Assembly (NCBI GenBank): GCA_025403435.1 | Contig: CM046333.1 | Span: 32,323,521-32,387,520 of the forward strand | From: Artocarpus heterophyllus | Lineage: Eukaryota > Streptophyta > Magnoliopsida > Rosales > Moraceae | DNA: 64,000 bases | Reading direction: 5' to 3' | Shown: positions 1-11,584 of the stretch, one piece after another | Position numbering within the stretch: the stretch's first letter is position 1 | How the letters are laid out: each line of letters opens with the position of its first letter | Made by a program: the position numbers and the translations under genes | The notes under the pieces: model-generated | The model's database searches: none | What the model was told of the DNA's origin: nothing | Seen by the model: only the letters and a program-made list of their open reading frames with translations

Positions 1-1075
1 AACCTACATGTAGTATATTCTTAACTATATTCAATACTACTTAAATAACGTAATGGCACCAATATTGTTTGAATCAAGATAGAATCCCAACCATGTTTGA
101 ACTTCACAGAAATTTCTTTTGGTATTGACAAATCTAGGGTTAAGTAAATTATGTTTATTTATGTTTCTTTTTAATGTTTATTGTATCTTAAATTACAGAG
201 ATATATATTGTAACAGCCGACTATTTGCTTGCTTTATACTTTTCTTATCTTAATCTTACTTATTTAGACATAAAAATGTGGAGTAATTTTTTTTAACTTA
301 AAACTTGGAAACTTACATCAACATATTTATATTACTCCATACTTACTGAAAAATATTTACAACTTTTGTTTAGCTTTAAGGCATATAGCACATCCTTAAA
401 ACATAAAAACCATTTATCATTACAAACTCATAACATATTTAGATATAGTTTTTAGAAAACAGCGGAACCTTCCAATAGTGGTATCCATACCGAAATCTAC
501 GCAATGCCCAACCACCATTTTCAGCTCAACCATAATATGTATTCAGGCCTCTTGGCAAGATTTCCTACAACATGAAATAACTAGGTGACCTATTTCTTAG
601 CAAGTCCAAACTTAACTCACAAAACATTTTCTCTCTAAAATTAATGCATGATACCAATTATACTTATTTATGAGCATTTTCATAACTTGACTTGAACTAG
701 GGGCCTAAGTGTGTGTACTAAGTGCTCAAAAGGGTCATCATATCACCGAGACCATAGCATAATTATAACTTGGTTCTCTCTTTGGATCGGAAGGCTGGTA
801 TGACACTTTCTTATCTTATCTAATAAATTAATTTACTAGTCCCTAATGATGGTGGCATACCATACATTATGCCTTGAAAATTTAATTAAGTGCATAACAT
901 ATGTATTTCATAAAGCAATATGAATAACAAGTTTAAAAACTATTTTACCTATGCCGTAGGTGAGGTTTAAAACTTACTTGGATTTTGTGTTGCATTTCTA
1001 ACTCATGTTCCCTCTTTAATTAGCTAAGCGCCCTATTTGGATAATTCCTCATTGATGAGACTGTAAGAATACACA
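1..1075. repeat. Remnant of an LTR-like repeat, left end cut by window
   Basis: No gene is visible. Short blocks recur in the same order as in the 17025-21105 element: a block near 460-505 with the words GGTATCCATACC and AAATCT resembles 17385-17430, and a block near 950-980 with GTGAGGT and TAAAACTTA resembles 18505-18535. I infer a diverged relative of that LTR element. The match is patchy, so the family link is tentative. Confidence 0.35.
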
Positions 1076-1079
1076 TTTC

Positions 1080-1570
1080 TTATGGCTAAATATCATCATT
1101 TTGTATTCATATTTCTCGTTAAATCCTTTAATTATAGCACTTACATGATAATAAGTATTTTAGTGTTTATATGAAAATATGTTTAAAAATATATTTTTTG
1201 TATGTTTATATTTTTTTAGTAATTTTCAAAATCATGCCTGTGTGTTTAATAATTAATTAGTTTGCAAATAATCAAACCATAAAATAATATTTTGTGATTT
1301 TATTTTAAGTCTTATAGTGTCTATAAATTAGTTTTTAATTTGCAAATATATTTAATAAGATTTCTAATGATTTTAAAAAATATTCCCAAGTCTTAAATAG
1401 TATATCTGTTAAGGTTTTTAGTGTATTTTATGTGTTTAATTATAAAACAAATAATTTTAAAATTATTGTAAAAATTATACAAATAATTTTAAAATTATTC
1501 TAAAAATTTTGTCTATAAAATAATTAATTTTAGTTTATTTATTATATTATATTTAAAATTTGGAGGAAAA
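1080..1570 (+). repeat. AT-rich dispersed repeat, copy 1
   Basis: The stretch contains AAATCCTTTAATTA near 1122 and, near 1505-1550, the words TTTTGTCTATAAAATAAT and TTTTAGTTTA. The same words occur in the same order and orientation at 7200-7430, and inverted at 5045-5300. It is a low-GC member of a dispersed family, possibly part of a large LTR. No coding potential is seen. Confidence 0.45.
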
Positions 1571-3059
1571 TGGAGTAAAATGACACGAAAATAGGCAAAA
1601 ACTGACCTCAAATGTATGAAAAATCAAAATTAAAATAAAAATCAAAGAATTGCCTCGTGGCATCTTCAAGGCCATCAGATTGTGCCTCTAGAGACCCCTG
1701 GAATTCACTACAGTGTGTGCATATGAGCGTCCTTTCTTAGCCGTAGATCAACATACCAAGATTTCATCCAACAGTCAATAGTGTCTCTTTCAGTGACCTA
1801 ATCTCAACTGTTAGCCCAATTAACAGTTCGTGCAATCAACGGCTGCTACTCGTCCATTTCGTACAGGCTCTCTACTAGATCACAAAGAAAAATCATCATT
1901 CTAAGATAGATTCACTCGAGAAGGAATAAAGAAAAAAAAAGAAAAAAATCAAATTAAATTTGATTTCAAATCTAATTTTCAAAGAAGTAGGCAGCTAAAA
2001 CCAGCTCAAAAAAATCCTAAATCACTCAATTTGCATCCTAGTCATTTTGCGTCAAAAATATCTAAATAAAATAATAATAAAAATAATAAATAAATAAATA
2101 ATTATGTAAATAGTAATTTTTTCTAGTATAAATTCCCTCTCCATGCCTGGTAAAACTCACTCCTTGTGAGAGATTTCTTTCCTCTTGTTAAAATGTAGTT
2201 CTAAGTTTTTGTTTTTGTTTTCTTAGTTTCTAGTTTAATGTCTTTGTAAAATAGTTTTAAGTTTATGTTATAAAATAGTTATACTTAATAAAATTATGTG
2301 TGTTTTTACTTTTAATATGTCTTTCTAAATTTTCTTTTTGCTAAGGAGAGAGGGGGAATTATGGCAAAATTAAGGTAGATATTTTTAGTTTTTCAATGTT
2401 TTCTAAGTTGTTATAATGTTAAAATTATTTTTTAAAAACTTATGATTTTCATGTTAACTTAACTAAAACTCTTGCAAAATTAAGTTTTGATTTGTTATAA
2501 AGATAGGTTGGCTCGAGTAATGCTTAAAAATACTTTGATTAGTTATGGACAGGGAATGACACGATAAATGCTTAACTGTAAAATTTTGTTGGTAATTTTA
2601 GTTAATTGATTTTTAAATCATGCACATTTGTTAAAAATAAGTTTTTGAAGCATTATAAACATGAATGAACACATTAAATATTTGGTAACTCTTGATTTAT
2701 TACAGACAAAAGATGACATATTGCATACTTAAACCATTTTAATCAATAAGTTTTGAAAAACTAAAACATATTTAAGTTACATGTTAGAACAGAACCTTTA
2801 ATTCTTAGTGTTGTTAAGATTGTTATTTCTTCTAAGTTAAAATAACACTTATTATTGAAGTTTCATTTTCTATTTAAATGTACTTATTAAAGTTCTCTTT
2901 ACTATTCTAATTTAAAACATATTTCTTGTTGTTGAAGTTCCAAAAACACAAAAAAAAATCTAAAAAAAAGTAAAAATGTGTAAATATTGTAAATAAATTG
3001 TAAATAATTAACTTTAATTCTTAAATTTCTCAGCTAAAACTAATATAACTTTTCAATAT
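1571..3059. other. Non-coding AT-rich stretch, possible LTR body
   Basis: No open frame above background and no RNA gene. A TATA-like word followed by a pyrimidine-rich stretch lies near 2130-2170. Together with the primer-site remnant at 3060-3182, this could be the U3/R part of a decayed large LTR. This is inference only. Confidence 0.25.
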
Positions 3060-3182
3060 CTTTTCCTTTTGGGATCGACCTTAGATCCAACGAGTTTTAT
3101 TACTTAGACAACCTTATACTTGACGTTATATCGGACTTACTTTTAAACCCGAACAAGTTTTTGACACCGTTGCGGGAGAATA
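3060..3182 (+). repeat. Degenerate LTR end and primer-binding-site region of a Ty3/gypsy-type element
   Basis: The order is a GGGATCGACCTTAGATCCA-like word, then CTTATACTTGACGTTATATCG, then GTTTTTGACACCGTTGCGGG. In plant Tat/Athila-type gypsy elements the LTR-leader junction reads GTTTTTGGCGCCGTTGCCGG, and the local copy differs from this by a few substitutions. The shared layout suggests the junction of a long-dead plus-strand gypsy element. No gag or pol remains downstream. Confidence 0.45.
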
Positions 3183-4869
3183 AACAGACATAGGGACAAT
3201 ATATTAGTATATTATATATGTAATTGGATAACATGCCTTATTATATATATATATATTTTTTTTTTTTATTTCTACAATTTTATTTTTATATACTTTATTT
3301 TTTTCTAACATCTAACTTTCATATTTTTAGCACTTCCAACCTTCTAGCTGTCTAATCTGACTTCTGACTTCTGACTTCTAACTTCTTACTTTTTCTGTAC
3401 TTTTTATTTTTCTTTATCTTAAAGGGATAGTTGTCCTGTTAATATTTTTGTTATTGTTAATTTTCTTTGTTTTACAAGTGCCAAAAATAGCAAAATAAAA
3501 AGTAAAAAAATAAAAAAAGACGAAAAGCCAAAAAAAAGTTACTATACATGCCATTTGCATGTTAGTGTCAGGTTACTATTTACGTAGACTAAACTTTGCT
3601 TGTTTCTCTTTATGTGTTTATTTGGTTTCATATGTTTAAAAAAAATAAAATTAAAAATGTTGCGGGAGTGGCCTGTTTTGCATGGAGAAAAATGTGTTTC
3701 ATGTGTTTTCATGGAGCAAAATTTGATGGAAAGAAAGAAAGTAAATTTTCAACTAAGCCCTTGACTGCTTAAAGACTCAGTCTAGGGACAAAAATGCAAA
3801 TAAAATTTGCTCCATCACAAAACTAGGTCATATAGGAAGCATGTAGAAAAATTTTCAACTTTAGAGGTGTCCCCTATGGATCCCACCTCTTCTTTTTAAC
3901 GGTCTAAATTTTCACTACACTATAATTTTTCCATACTATCAATGTAAAATTAAGGAGATATTTTCTTTAACAGTCTAGAACTACACTAACTTACTTATTT
4001 CTCCATACTGACTAAGTCCTAACACAGTAGTTCATCTATCTGTATTTGCACAATTTACGTATTATTCTTTTCTAAATGTCTCTTTATATTGTATTCTAAA
4101 AATAGTTGGATTGTAGACACTAAAATCTTTACCAGTTTAATTGACTAGCCAACAAATAATTTCTACACGGTTTTAGACTATGGCATGATTTTCTATTTTA
4201 ACTAACAGATTTCCCTTCATAAATTGATGTCACAAAAATTATAATTAATATGACACAAATTTTATCTTAGGAATATTTTACAAAATTTTAACTATTTAAA
4301 ATCACAAAAACTTACACATTTTTAAATACTCTATATTGCACAAAATTACACATGTAATTCACATTAAAATTTATCATAAATGATTCACATTATGTCATAA
4401 TTAACAAAATATAAATTATTAAAAAATTTAATATTTAAATTTAAATTAAATTCTAGATTTAAACTAATGAATTTCTTAAGCATTACATATACAGTATAAA
4501 ATTTTTATAATTTCCTTAATATGTCAAAATTTTAATTGATATTGATATCTTTTTAGAACCTTTTATAAGTTAAAGTATCGATATTTCAATGTATACTAAA
4601 GTTTTCGTCCCTAGGAATGGGGCGGGTACAAGGATGTCCCCAAACAGGGAATCCCCGATCTGATCTCGCCCTATTTCCCCCACTATTCTCCACTAACATT
4701 GACCATACTTCTTTAGTTTGACTTTTTACGAGTCATAGATCTGGATTACATGATTGAAGCCATCAGATTAATTGTAAGTCCAACTTTGCTTTTTTCCCTT
4801 AAATGGGTCCCACTTTATTGACCTCCTTGGGAGAGTGCTAGATCGAGCTAGACACTTCCACGTAGGCAA
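3183..4869. other. Non-coding stretch, no gene seen
   Basis: AT-rich sequence with a short run of the 8-bp word TTCTGACT near 3357-3385 and a slightly GC-richer patch at 4612-4690 (GGGGCGGGTAC, CCCCGATC), the kind of word found inside plant hAT-type non-autonomous elements. No ends could be placed. Confidence 0.4.
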
Positions 4870-5300
4870 GTGGGAAAAATTCATGGGCGTTGGGCTGCGG
4901 GGTGTGTAAAATGCACAGCTTGCACGTGGACAAAAGATTCACGACTCAGTTGGGTCCCGTTGACATGGGCATTGACGCAAGTGGAGATGGTTGGATTCGG
5001 TGTCAACACGTGTCAAAAACTGATGAGGACCCACGGAGAACGAGAAAAATAGGTGTTCTGGCTCTAAATTTTGTATTTTTTACACCGCTTTGTTTTATTT
5101 TTGCTTCAAATTTCAAACCTATAGATAAATAATTAAACTAAAATTAATTATTTTATGCACAAAATATTTATAAAAATTACACAAAAATACTTCTAAGTTA
5201 AAATAATTTCAAACACACTAAAAATTACTTATTTATGCGGTTTTTGTTGAATTGACTCAAAATAATTATTTAACACAAATATCGTAATTAAAAGATTTTT
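4870..5300 (-). repeat. Inverted arm of dispersed repeat, copy 2
   Basis: Read on the minus strand, this segment aligns over more than 400 bp with 7200-7600. Shared words include TGGGTCCC and TGACGCAAG/TGATGCGAG near 4950-4985 and AATTATTTAA near 5265. The arms flank the RNase H pseudogene and the TIR element, so 4.9-7.6 kb forms a large imperfect inverted repeat. Short open frames here are not conserved between the arms and are not called. Confidence 0.55.
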
Positions 5301-5330
5301 TTGAGGGTCAATACGAAATAAATTTTATTT

Positions 5331-5915
5331 ATGAGCCAAATCGGTAAGAACAACCGAGGCCATAACTATAGGAACGGCCTTGGAATAAACAAAATTAAAA
5401 CCATGCTCAAAAACATATTTGGCAAGGACATGAGCCACGTAAATTAATTGAGCGAGAAATATGTCCACAAGTGTTAAAGATCCTACATCGAGAAAGCTCA
5501 AAAATATCTTCTATCAGCAAGCCATCGTGCCCCAAAGAAGGACTTTGTTGTAGACTTTGATAAGCTTTCGAAGCATCTGTTTCTATAACATCAACCATAA
5601 TGTCCAGCTCTTTAGCAAAAATAAGACCTTCCCTTAAAGCCAAACACTCTGCAATGATGATATGTAGCCATATAAAATATTCACTTTTACATGTTCATTA
5701 GGAACAATAATCAAGTTAGAGTTTTTTTGTTGCAGACTTTGATAAACTCTCAAAGCATCTGTTTCCACAACATCAACGATAATGCCTAGCTCTTTAGTAG
5801 AAATAGGACCTTCTCTTAAAGCCAAACACACTGTAATGAGGATATTTAGCCATATAAAATATTCAATTTTACATGTTCATTAGGAACAATAATCAAGTTA
5901 GAGTTTTTTTGCCAA
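5331..5915 (-). pseudogene. Degenerate RNase H-like (RVT_3) domain with a partial tandem duplication
   Basis: On the minus strand, 5650-5331 reads as the C-terminal half of a plant RVT_3-type RNase H-like domain. There is an ALREGL start block, an ETDA block around the expected acidic residue, an ISRSIN block and a final AHVLAKYVF block. The last two are split by a frame change near 5450. Immediately upstream on the minus strand, 5915-5731 repeats the first part of the domain (ALREGP, ETDAL, YQSLQQ) before ending in stops. The two copies are about 185-190 bp apart and share long identical runs. Such domains occur at the end of LINE-type elements and in stand-alone plant proteins. No reverse transcriptase is present here. 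This is a relic with no likely function. Confidence 0.6.
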
Positions 5916-6425
5916 GAAAATGACAAAATAAATATTTAATGGGATTGGATTGCACTTGTAATATTTGATTAAAAACCTCAAGCTTTAATTAATTTATTAC
6001 AAACTATTTAGATTATTATCTACAAATTTAATTCTTATACATATAAGAATTACATGTTAAATTTATAGTCATGTTAATAATCATAGAACTTTGTTGATGT
6101 TTATTAATTATCTATAATAAATTATACAAACAACCAAAAATAAATATATGTCATTTTATTTAATTAACCAGCCATATCCAATATGTATAATATCTATGTT
6201 TGTATGGCACCAGTCCCAACATCGAGCTCAACAACGATAATGATATTCAATCTTTGTTTTGTGATTAATATTTCTCAATATTTGTATTATTATTAAAACT
6301 TTCTAAAGCTATTAAGTTTCTAATAACACTGATCAGGGCCTAATTAATGAATTTGAACTAACTGCTTCATACTAATTATCTTAACTTTGTGAAGTCTTTA
6401 CACATATGCCACAAAAATTTATCTT
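5916..6425. other. Non-coding AT-rich stretch
   Basis: No open frame, RNA gene or clear repeat boundary was found between the RNase H relic and the TIR element. Confidence 0.4.
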
Positions 6426-7042
6426 GGATTGATTTATACCATTAAAAAAATAACTACAAAAAATGCCACGCCATGTCATTGTAATATATTTCACAATACC
6501 AAATATATCCTCAAAAATACAATCAGATCAAAAATGAAAAAAAAAAATGACACGAATGACGACGATACGAAGGAGAGGAGACCAGATCAGAGTTGGAGGG
6601 TGCAGGTGTAGGTGCCGGAGTCATATGGGGGAGATGCAGCCAGTCGCGAGGGGCAGAGACGGTTGGAGCTGTCGCCAGAGTTGCACGGGGTTGAGGCGGT
6701 CTGAGTCTCGTGGGGGAGAGGTGGCTGGAGCCGTTGCCAGAGTCACACGAGGGAGAGGCGGCCGGGGTTGTGCAGGGGAGAGATGGTTGGAGCTGTTGCT
6801 GGAGTCGCGTGGGGAAGAGGCAGTCAGAGTCGTGTTGGGGAGAGGAGTCCGAAATCGTTGCTGGAGTATGTGGGAAAGAGTTTGCTATACAAATTGATGA
6901 GAGGAAGAGAGAGAGAAGAGGAGGAGAGAGAAAGCAAAAAGCCCTTGTGATGTGGGGGCATTTTAGTCTCTATAAATAGTTGTTTTTAATATAGCGTGGC
7001 ATAAATTACAAGGGCTTTTCTCTTTATAGCATAAATCAATCC
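6426..7042. mobile_element. Non-autonomous TIR DNA transposon (Mutator-like?)
   Basis: The left end begins GGATTGATTTATACCAT and the right end, read on the minus strand, begins GGATTGATTTATGCTAT. Both arms carry ATGCCACGC about 40 bp in, giving imperfect terminal inverted repeats of about 50 bp. No transposase is encoded. The centre is a GC-rich minisatellite. The flanks are too AT-rich to pick a convincing target duplication, so the superfamily is uncertain; the long TIRs favour a Mutator-like element. Confidence 0.55.
6611..6850 (+). repeat. 62-bp GC-rich minisatellite
   Basis: Three clear units start at 6661, 6723 and 6785 (period 62 bp), each opening with GGTTGGAGC or a close variant and carrying CAGAGT and GGGGAGAGG words. 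A partial unit precedes them. The period is not a multiple of 3, so the repeat shifts frame between units and the overlapping open frames are by-products of high GC. Confidence 0.7.
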
Positions 7043-7199
7043 ATATATTATAGATATTCATGTCTACATTCATATGGTTTTAGTCAAATTAATTCAAACT
7101 TATTATTTAACATATAAATGTTATAATTAAAAGATTTAATGACAAATAAAAGTGTAAAATAAATATTCAAAAGTAAGTGTAAAATGATTATAATAAAGG

Positions 7200-7600
7200 A
7201 TTTAATCTTGTTTTCATAATTTCATTTATTAAATCCTTTAATTAAACAATTTGTATCTTAAATAATTATTTTGAATCAATCCAAGAAAAGTTGCATAAAT
7301 TTGTACTTGTAGTGTTTGTTGTGTGTTTTAAATTATTTTAGATTGAAAATATATTTGTATAATTTTTATAAATATTTTGTCTGTAAAATAATCAATTTTA
7401 GTTTATCTATATATCTATAGACTTGAAATCTAAAGCAAAAACGAAGCAAAACAATATAAAATATATCAACATTGCCTTCGGTTAACTCTGCTCGCATCAG
7501 TGTTTGTGTCAGCGGGACCCATCTGCGTATGAATCTTCCGTCTGCATGCAAAGTGCACGTTCCGCACGCCGCCTAGCTAGTGTGTGTTTCCTTCACTCTC
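7200..7600 (+). repeat. AT-rich dispersed repeat, copy 3 (right inverted arm)
   Basis: Same family as 1080-1570 (same strand) and 4870-5300 (opposite strand). AAATCCTTTAATTA near 7230, TTTTGTCTGTAAAATAAT near 7375 and the inverted TGGGACCCATCT word near 7510 are landmarks. No gene. Confidence 0.55.
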
Positions 7601-8689
7601 CCCCTCTGGCACGTCCCAACCGTCCTTGAACTCCTCCATGAGCAATTAAAAAGTGGGGAATCCATCATGTGCGAATCCTTTAATCAGATATTTGTAGCCC
7701 AAAAGGTACTATAGAAATGGCATGGAAATCTTACACAACCGATGATCAAACAGTTGTCCAAAGAATGCTCCATTGGTGGAGAAAAATGACGGTTTGTATA
7801 GTAAAAATCCCCTTATTGATATACCCAAGAACGACTGAACCAATACTTAAATGTGCATTTTAACACCATTGCACAAAACTGATGTGTGGTCATGATTATC
7901 CTACGAAATACCTTTTGTGCTTTTACATTTTCTCTCCTTTTTTTTTTAAAGAAATAATGACCGGTAGGTCCTACATCAGGAGATATATTTTGACCTTTAC
8001 AGTACTTTATGTTATTCTAATAATTAGATTAAGTTTTCAATTGTTTAATCTATGATTGCTTTCATTAAAAATTTACAACACACGACACAAAATTGTTTTC
8101 AATGTTATAGCATACTATTAAAAAGTTAACCAAATAATTAAAATAATACAACATACAGATGGAAGAATTTTCTTTTACTTGTTTTTCAGGATTTTTCCCA
8201 TCACGAAATAAAATTTGTCAGGCAACAAGAAATTGGTGAGCATCCTCCTTTGCTTTCTCCCTTTTTTTTTTTTTTTAAGAGACAACTCTACAGTTATCAT
8301 CGAGGATATTGTTTCACACTCTATTGGTAAGGTAATGTACTGAACCATCTAGTATATATATGTGTGTGTGTGTGTCAATTTCGCATAATGTGATTTTATC
8401 CAAATCTTCCATTCAAAAACAAGAATGCTACTAAAATATCCTCACCCTAGAAAGCTCCTATATAACAAATCATATGAACTTAGCATGAATAATATTTATA
8501 GATATCTTTAACCGATACGTATATGAGAGCGAATTTCTTGTTGTTATTTGCCCCGGCTTGAAACGTTGAAACTTTTTTTTTTTTCCCTTTCTTCCTTTTG
8601 TGTTTCTTTCTCTCTTCTCAATTTCCTTTTCATTCTTTCTTTTTTTTTCCTCTCTCTCTCTCTCTGTCTCTCTACACTATTGTTTTCTC
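7601..8689. other. Non-coding stretch with microsatellites
   Basis: No gene seen. A short (TG)n run lies at about 8361-8376 and a (CT)n run at about 8650-8665. Confidence 0.4.
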
Positions 8690-9016
8690 TTCTTCTCCAA
8701 ATGTGACCCTTTAAAAATATATTTTTCTCATTGTCCTACTAAAATATATTTTTTTCATAATTATCCTTATCTAAACTTTTTTCATTAAATCCTCTCAAAT
8801 GTTTTTTTTTTGTGTACCCAAGAAACGCTTTAATATATATGAATCTTTTTCGGTCTTTTCTTGTTCTTTTAATCTTGTATTTTTTGTTATACATTTTTTT
8901 TATCTCCCTTTTTCCAAATGTGAACCTTACAAATTTTTTTTTCTTAATTACCCTACTAAAATAATTTCTTCTCATAAATATCGATATCTAATCTTTTTTT
9001 TAAACCCTATGAAATA
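8690..9016 (+). repeat. Two units of a degenerate T-rich repeat
   Basis: AAATGTGACCCTT near 8698 and AAATGTGAACCTT near 8918 each precede a CCTACTAAAATA word (8733, 8953) and a TTCATAA/CTCATAAAT block. The two units are about 220 bp apart. The same core word recurs at 12860-14125. Confidence 0.5.
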
Positions 9017-9562
9017 GATGTTTTCATATGTACTTGTTGGGGTCCAGTAGATCCGGGTGTATGACATATTGGGGGTGTACATACGTATGTCTTTATTTCG
9101 TTGGGGACGATTTCAATGAGGTCAAAGGTCTTTAGAAAGCTTGTAAAAGAAGAATGGTACGACCTCCAACGGAATGGTGAAGATGGTTAGGTCTGTAATG
9201 ATTCAAAGAAGAATGGCTCTTAGGGGCGTACTTTATTGCTATTCTTGCCAAAGCGTATCCAAAAGAACAAAGTCGAATCGTACATGAGAGAATAGTGGTG
9301 GGAGATGTAAGCAAAATGTTAATGGAGATCTCTCTTGGAGCAAAACTGTTCTAGGGAAGGGGGTTTAAGGCTACTGGTTTGGCTAGTAGTGTTTCAAAGG
9401 GATACCAAGTTTGGTGGTGTCTCAAATAGAAAGGTTGGAATAATATCCTAGAGGTTCAAGAGAGTGCTTTCCAAGAGTTCACATGTCCGAAGGGCTAGAC
9501 ATTGTAGTATGTACTATAAATGTCCCAAAAGAGATCTCAAAAGCACTTTCAGAGTAATAATG
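9017..9562. other. Non-coding stretch left of the solo LTR
   Basis: Moderate GC, no open frame with recognisable similarity. It continues across the solo LTR at 11585, so both sides were once contiguous. Confidence 0.35.
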
Positions 9563-11584
9563 TGTTAGACATGTATGCCCTGAGGAGTAAAAATGTAATA
9601 TATTTTTGAAAACATTTTTATTAATAAAGAATTTATTTATTATTTATATACCAAATCTTGTCCTCTTTACGTTAATATTTGTTGAATGTATGATAACCAA
9701 ACAAAAGTCTGAGACTGTCGATCTAAACATTTAGAATTAGGTATATGATAAACAGATTATGTAGAAAACATAATTCTAAAGGTGATAATCTAAATAATAA
9801 GATCGGCAATTAAGGGAATAAAGTTAGGTGCTTTATTCATGTAAAGATTGTTATGTTGTCCATATCCCTAACGGGACATGGTTTGTCTTGGCCATCGAAG
9901 GTGGACTCCGCAATAGAAACATTGGTGCATTGTCATAGGTGACGATGCATTAGATCGGACATAAAGTGAATTGATTTGGATTAATAATTCTATCTTGACA
10001 AATCGATTCACTTTAGACAACTATATATGTTGTATCTTAATCTTGAGATGGATAGTGGGCCCGTTGTCTTGACTTGTGTCTTTTGATGTACCAAAGGGTG
10101 ACATCCATATTTTATGTTGGTATGCATGTTGGTACATTGGAGGCATGACTCTTGATAGCGTAGACCTGTTATTTATAGATATAGAATCCATAGCTCCTCT
10201 TCAAGAGTATTTGATATCCTCTTATATGCACTATCCTATAATTGGAAAACTAGAGTGCTCAACCATTTAGATACATAAGTGTAACTGAATGGTATACTAT
10301 CTTTAGATGGTAAGTTTTTCAATGGTGAGATAATGGAGCATAAGATAAAAATAATCAAGAATGTAAGACAAAATTTATCCTTAACCAGATTATGGATAAT
10401 CCTATTAGGGGTACGACACATTATGATATGTCATGGAGACTTAGCTATATAGGCTTCATAATTCTATATAGTTCGAGTGTGCAACTCTAAGCTTTTAGTG
10501 GAATAGCGTTAGAGTTGATAACTATGAAATGTATATCTAGGATATTGGGTTTCGTAATTATCAGGAGCTTGAACTACAGAGATCAATCAGGTCCCCTTTG
10601 CTTGCTCATAATAAATCCTTTAACGATACGACATACTTTCCCAATAAATTGGTGACTTATGTCAAATTATCAGATTGGCAGAAATTAGATAGGATCATAT
10701 ATTCATGTATGTTTATCGGTTGAATTAATTTTATGAAAAAGTAATTCAAGATAAACTTATTGAATTATCGGGATTAGATAATTCATGTCTGTTTAACAAT
10801 TGGATTAATTTGAAATAAATTAATTCAAGATAAACTTTTTGAATTATCAGGAATATTTACTTTCCTAGAGATTATCTAGATATGACTGTTTTAATCAGAT
10901 AACTTCTCTATTGGATTATTCGAATTAAAACTGAGGCTGTATTCCAAGAATCTCTGGTCGAAAATAAAAGATTCGCAAGGATCATTTATTGTAAGTTTGA
11001 CAGACCAATCTTTAAGTTTGGCTTGCTAATGGAGTAAATTCGATAGACCAATCTGCTAGCTCAGCCTGCCGACCAAACAATTTCTGATCATACATTTTTA
11101 GATGCGATTTCTTATCTGATATTGATTCTGATTTGAATTTTTGAGGCCTTATCTGATAAGAAATGACCCCTCAGCCCAACCTCTATAAAAGGGGAGTAAG
11201 ACTCATTGTTATTTAGATCAATTGAGAAATCTAGAGTGAGTGCTCTGCTAGAGAGATTCTGAAACTCCCCAGAGAGCTGTTGTTCACAAATCACATACTA
11301 TAGCTTTGGGTATTTCTCAATTAGTTGGAAGGAGAGTTGCCTGGTGGAAGAGCTGTACGAGTGTGCCCATACACACACTAGTCGTAGATAGAGAATAGCA
11401 AAGAAGGCTAGTTGGTTGAGGTCTTTCTACAATGTCCTTTCTCTTCATCAATTGTGGGAGCTTTCAGCAAACAATGTTAGTAAGATCTGGTTAATTTATG
11501 CATATAGCGTGCCAAACTTGTGTTTTAAAAAATACTCTAGTATAAAAAAAATTTTAAATTCTGTTGCGTACTACTTTTCCAAAA
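9563..11584 (+). repeat. Solo LTR of the element-B copia family
   Basis: It starts TGTTAGACATGTATGCCC, as both LTRs of element B do, and runs collinear with them to a degraded end (TTTTCCAAAA instead of TTTTTCCAACA). Its length of about 2.0 kb matches the intact LTR. There is no primer site or polypurine tract beside it, so the internal region was lost, presumably by LTR-LTR recombination. Flanks TAATG and TTACG are only weakly alike, so the target duplication has decayed or the end is misplaced. A TATA box (TATAAAA) lies at 11184-11190. Four degenerate units of the 21-22 bp palindrome array lie at 10997-11072. Confidence 0.85.

Noticed and set aside
6547..6979. Overlapping Arg/Gly-rich open frames of 60-116 codons
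   Set aside because: They cover the 62-bp minisatellite. Since 62 is not a multiple of 3, the repeat shifts frame from unit to unit, as expected of a non-coding repeat.
8361..8376. (TG)n run considered as a regulatory element
   Set aside because: An ordinary microsatellite with no gene nearby.
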